Origin: VRUE01 sp036379955 | Lineage (GTDB): Bacteria > Actinomycetota > Thermoleophilia > Solirubrobacterales > 70-9 | DNA length: 6,560 nt | Direction of reading: 5' to 3' | Assembly (NCBI GenBank): GCA_036379955.1 | Contig: DASVFR010000004.1 | Location: forward strand, 1 to 6,560 | Shown: positions 5,664 to 6,560 of the stretch, one piece after another | How positions within the stretch are numbered: position 1 is the first letter of the stretch | Layout: each line of letters opens with the position of its first letter | Made by a program: the position numbers and the translations under genes | The notes under the pieces: model-generated | Databases searched by the model: none | The model's input: the letters and a program-made list of their open reading frames with translations, nothing else | What the model was told of the DNA's origin: nothing

Positions 5664-5758
5664 CGGTGGGGTGGGCACCCTCCCGCCCTGACAAATCGCG
5701 CCCTAATGAGGGCGCGATTTTGAGTATCCGCCAGTTCGGGAGGGTGCCCACCCCACCG
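5664..5758 (-). repeat. Nested inverted-repeat element, copy 2 (reverse orientation)
   Basis: The 95-nt element has a perfect 22-bp outer stem (5664-5685 with 5737-5758). Inside is a perfect 12-bp hairpin (AAATCGCGCCCT at 5693-5704 with AGGGCGCGATTT at 5709-5720) with the loop AATG. The minus strand reproduces copy 1: the 16-nt AACTGGCGGATACTCA (5736-5721), the loop CATT and GTCAGGG (5692-5686) are all identical, while the stems differ by compensated base pairs. It starts 3 nt after the ligA stop and ends 26 nt before the truA ATG. On the plus strand the inner GC-rich stem runs into TTTTG, so it could act as an intrinsic terminator for ligA or as an mRNA-stabilising intercistronic structure. 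No target-site duplication is seen. Confidence 0.93.
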
Positions 5759-5784
5759 CCCCAATCGCCGTGCCTTGCCCGCCA

Positions 5785-6516
5785 ATGACCACGGTTCGGA
5801 TAGACCTCGAATACGACGGAAGCAATTTCCGCGGGTGGGCGAAGCAGCCCGGGCTGCGGACGGTGCAGGGAGAGCTCGAGGCCGCGTTGGCGACCGTACT
5901 GCGCGAGCCGGTGGAGCTGACCGTGGCCGGCCGCACCGACACGGGAGTGCATGCCCTGGGGCAGGTGGCGAGCTTTGAGACGGATGTCGAGGTGCCGGCG
6001 GATTTGGCTCGGAGCTTGAACGGGGTGGGCCCAGACGACATCGCCGTGACGACAACAGAGGTCGTCGCCGACGGCTTCAATGCCCGGCATGATGCGAAGT
6101 CGCGCAGCTACCTCTACCGCGTACTGGCCCGCAAGAGCCCAAACCCGTTCGAGCGGGGCCGGGCGCTCTGGTGGCCGCACCGCATGGACCGCGACACACT
6201 CGCGGCCTGCGCCAGCACCCTCCTCGGCACGCACGACTTCACCGCCTTCACCCCCACGCAGACCGATCACGTCCGCTTCGAGCGCGAAGTCCTCTCGGCC
6301 TCCTGGGCCCTCAACGGCGACATCGCCTGCTTCCACGTCACCGCCGACGCCTTCATGCGCAACATGGTCCGAGCCCTGGTCGGAACCCAGCTGGAGGTAG
6401 CGAGCGGCCGCCGCACCCTGGATAGCTTCCAGGATCTCCTACGCGGTGCGACCCGCAGCGAGGCCGGTGATACCGCCCCACCCCACGCCCTCTACCTCGA
6501 ATCCGTCACCTACTGA
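5785..6516 (+). CDS. truA: tRNA pseudouridine(38-40) synthase TruA
   Basis: TruA converts uridines 38, 39 and 40 of the tRNA anticodon arm to pseudouridine, working as a cytosolic homodimer without cofactor. The 243-residue protein shows the catalytic motif GRTDTGVHA (49-57), with Asp52 as the nucleophile (Asp60 in E. coli). It also has LEYDGSNFRGW near the N-terminus, FNARHDAKSRSYLYRV (98-113), HDFTAF (150-155), FMRNMVR (190-196) and the C-terminal APPHALYLESVTY. It is somewhat shorter than E. coli TruA (270), but complete at both ends. The ATG at 5785 fits the family start; an in-frame GTG at 5770 would add five residues. No Shine-Dalgarno or clear -10 is visible in the 26 nt between the repeat and the ATG, so expression may come from read-through of surE-ligA. 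A palindrome follows the stop by 2 nt. Confidence 0.97.
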   Translation: MTTVRIDLEYDGSNFRGWAKQPGLRTVQGELEAALATVLREPVELTVAGRTDTGVHALGQVASFETDVEVPADLARSLNGVGPDDIAVTTTEVVADGFNARHDAKSRSYLYRVLARKSPNPFERGRALWWPHRMDRDTLAACASTLLGTHDFTAFTPTQTDHVRFEREVLSASWALNGDIACFHVTADAFMRNMVRALVGTQLEVASGRRTLDSFQDLLRGATRSEAGDTAPPHALYLESVTY

Positions 6517-6518
6517 CG

Positions 6519-6560
6519 TGCCGTGAGTTAGACCACCATATGGGTGGCTAACTCACGGCA
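6519..6560 (+). terminator. Long palindrome after truA, probable terminator hairpin
   Basis: TGCCGTGAGTTAG (6519-6531) pairs perfectly with CTAACTCACGGCA (6548-6560), giving 13 bp. Inside, CCACC (6533-6537) pairs with GGTGG (6543-6547) around the loop ATATG, leaving one bulged A (6532). The 42-nt structure starts 2 nt after the truA stop and ends at the last base of the window, so any T-tract or further pairing is out of view. The position favours a transcription terminator. It could also be a dispersed repeat, since it is of different sequence from the two nested elements but similarly built. Confidence 0.65.

Noticed and set aside
4296..5678. Minus-strand open frame of 460 codons, and 2932-3828 on the same strand
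   Set aside because: They are mirror frames of ligA and of surE/ligA, whose domains are intact. The antisense peptides show no recognisable fold or motif.
2708..5758. Composite transposon carrying surE-ligA between inverted repeats
   Set aside because: There is no transposase and no target-site duplication, and the cargo is core genes with codon use like the rest of the window. The repeats look like small dispersed elements, not insertion sequences.
5527..6336. Minus-strand frames reading through copy 2, sharing the peptide PSLGRDLSGRE with a frame across copy 1
   Set aside because: The shared peptide comes only from the identical repeat DNA. The frames are antisense to truA and ligA, so this is not evidence of a conserved protein.

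Overview
The window is a high-GC bacterial chromosome segment. It is most likely from an actinobacterium, and the strong GC bias, GTG starts, weak or absent Shine-Dalgarno sites and gene types suggest a Thermoleophilia/Solirubrobacterales-like lineage. That placement is an inference; no rRNA or other marker is present to settle it. All identified genes are cellular housekeeping or envelope genes. I see no phage, transposase, CRISPR, tRNA or rRNA.

Layout from left to right: (1) a minus-strand patatin-like phospholipase, cut by the window start, is divergent from (2) a plus-strand D-Ala-D-Ala carboxypeptidase/PBP4 (dacB). Only 21 bp separate their start codons, and two overlapping, oppositely oriented -10-like hexamers lie there, each 8 nt from its start codon. 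(3) Two tiny minus-strand membrane-protein genes (2618 to 2170) converge on dacB and overlap its last codons. (4) A 99-nt nested inverted-repeat element lies upstream of surE. (5) surE and ligA overlap by 4 bp (GTGA). (6) A 95-nt second copy of the element, in opposite orientation, separates ligA from (7) truA. (8) A 42-nt palindrome follows truA and runs to the last base of the window.

The biology is mostly nucleic-acid and envelope maintenance. SurE is a nucleotide phosphatase, LigA seals DNA nicks, TruA makes pseudouridine in tRNA anticodon arms, and PBP4 trims peptidoglycan. surE-ligA is very probably one transcription unit started by a leaderless promoter (TAGAAT 7 nt before the ATG), and truA may be expressed by read-through across the second element.

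The most interesting signal is the repeat element. Between the two copies all 27 positions outside the stems are identical (16-nt internal loop strand, 4-nt apical loop, 7-nt opposite strand). The stems differ at 9 base pairs, and every difference is compensated so that both stems stay perfect. This looks like selection on a folded structure. A second oddity is a perfect 15-bp inverted repeat inside the first codons of ligA.
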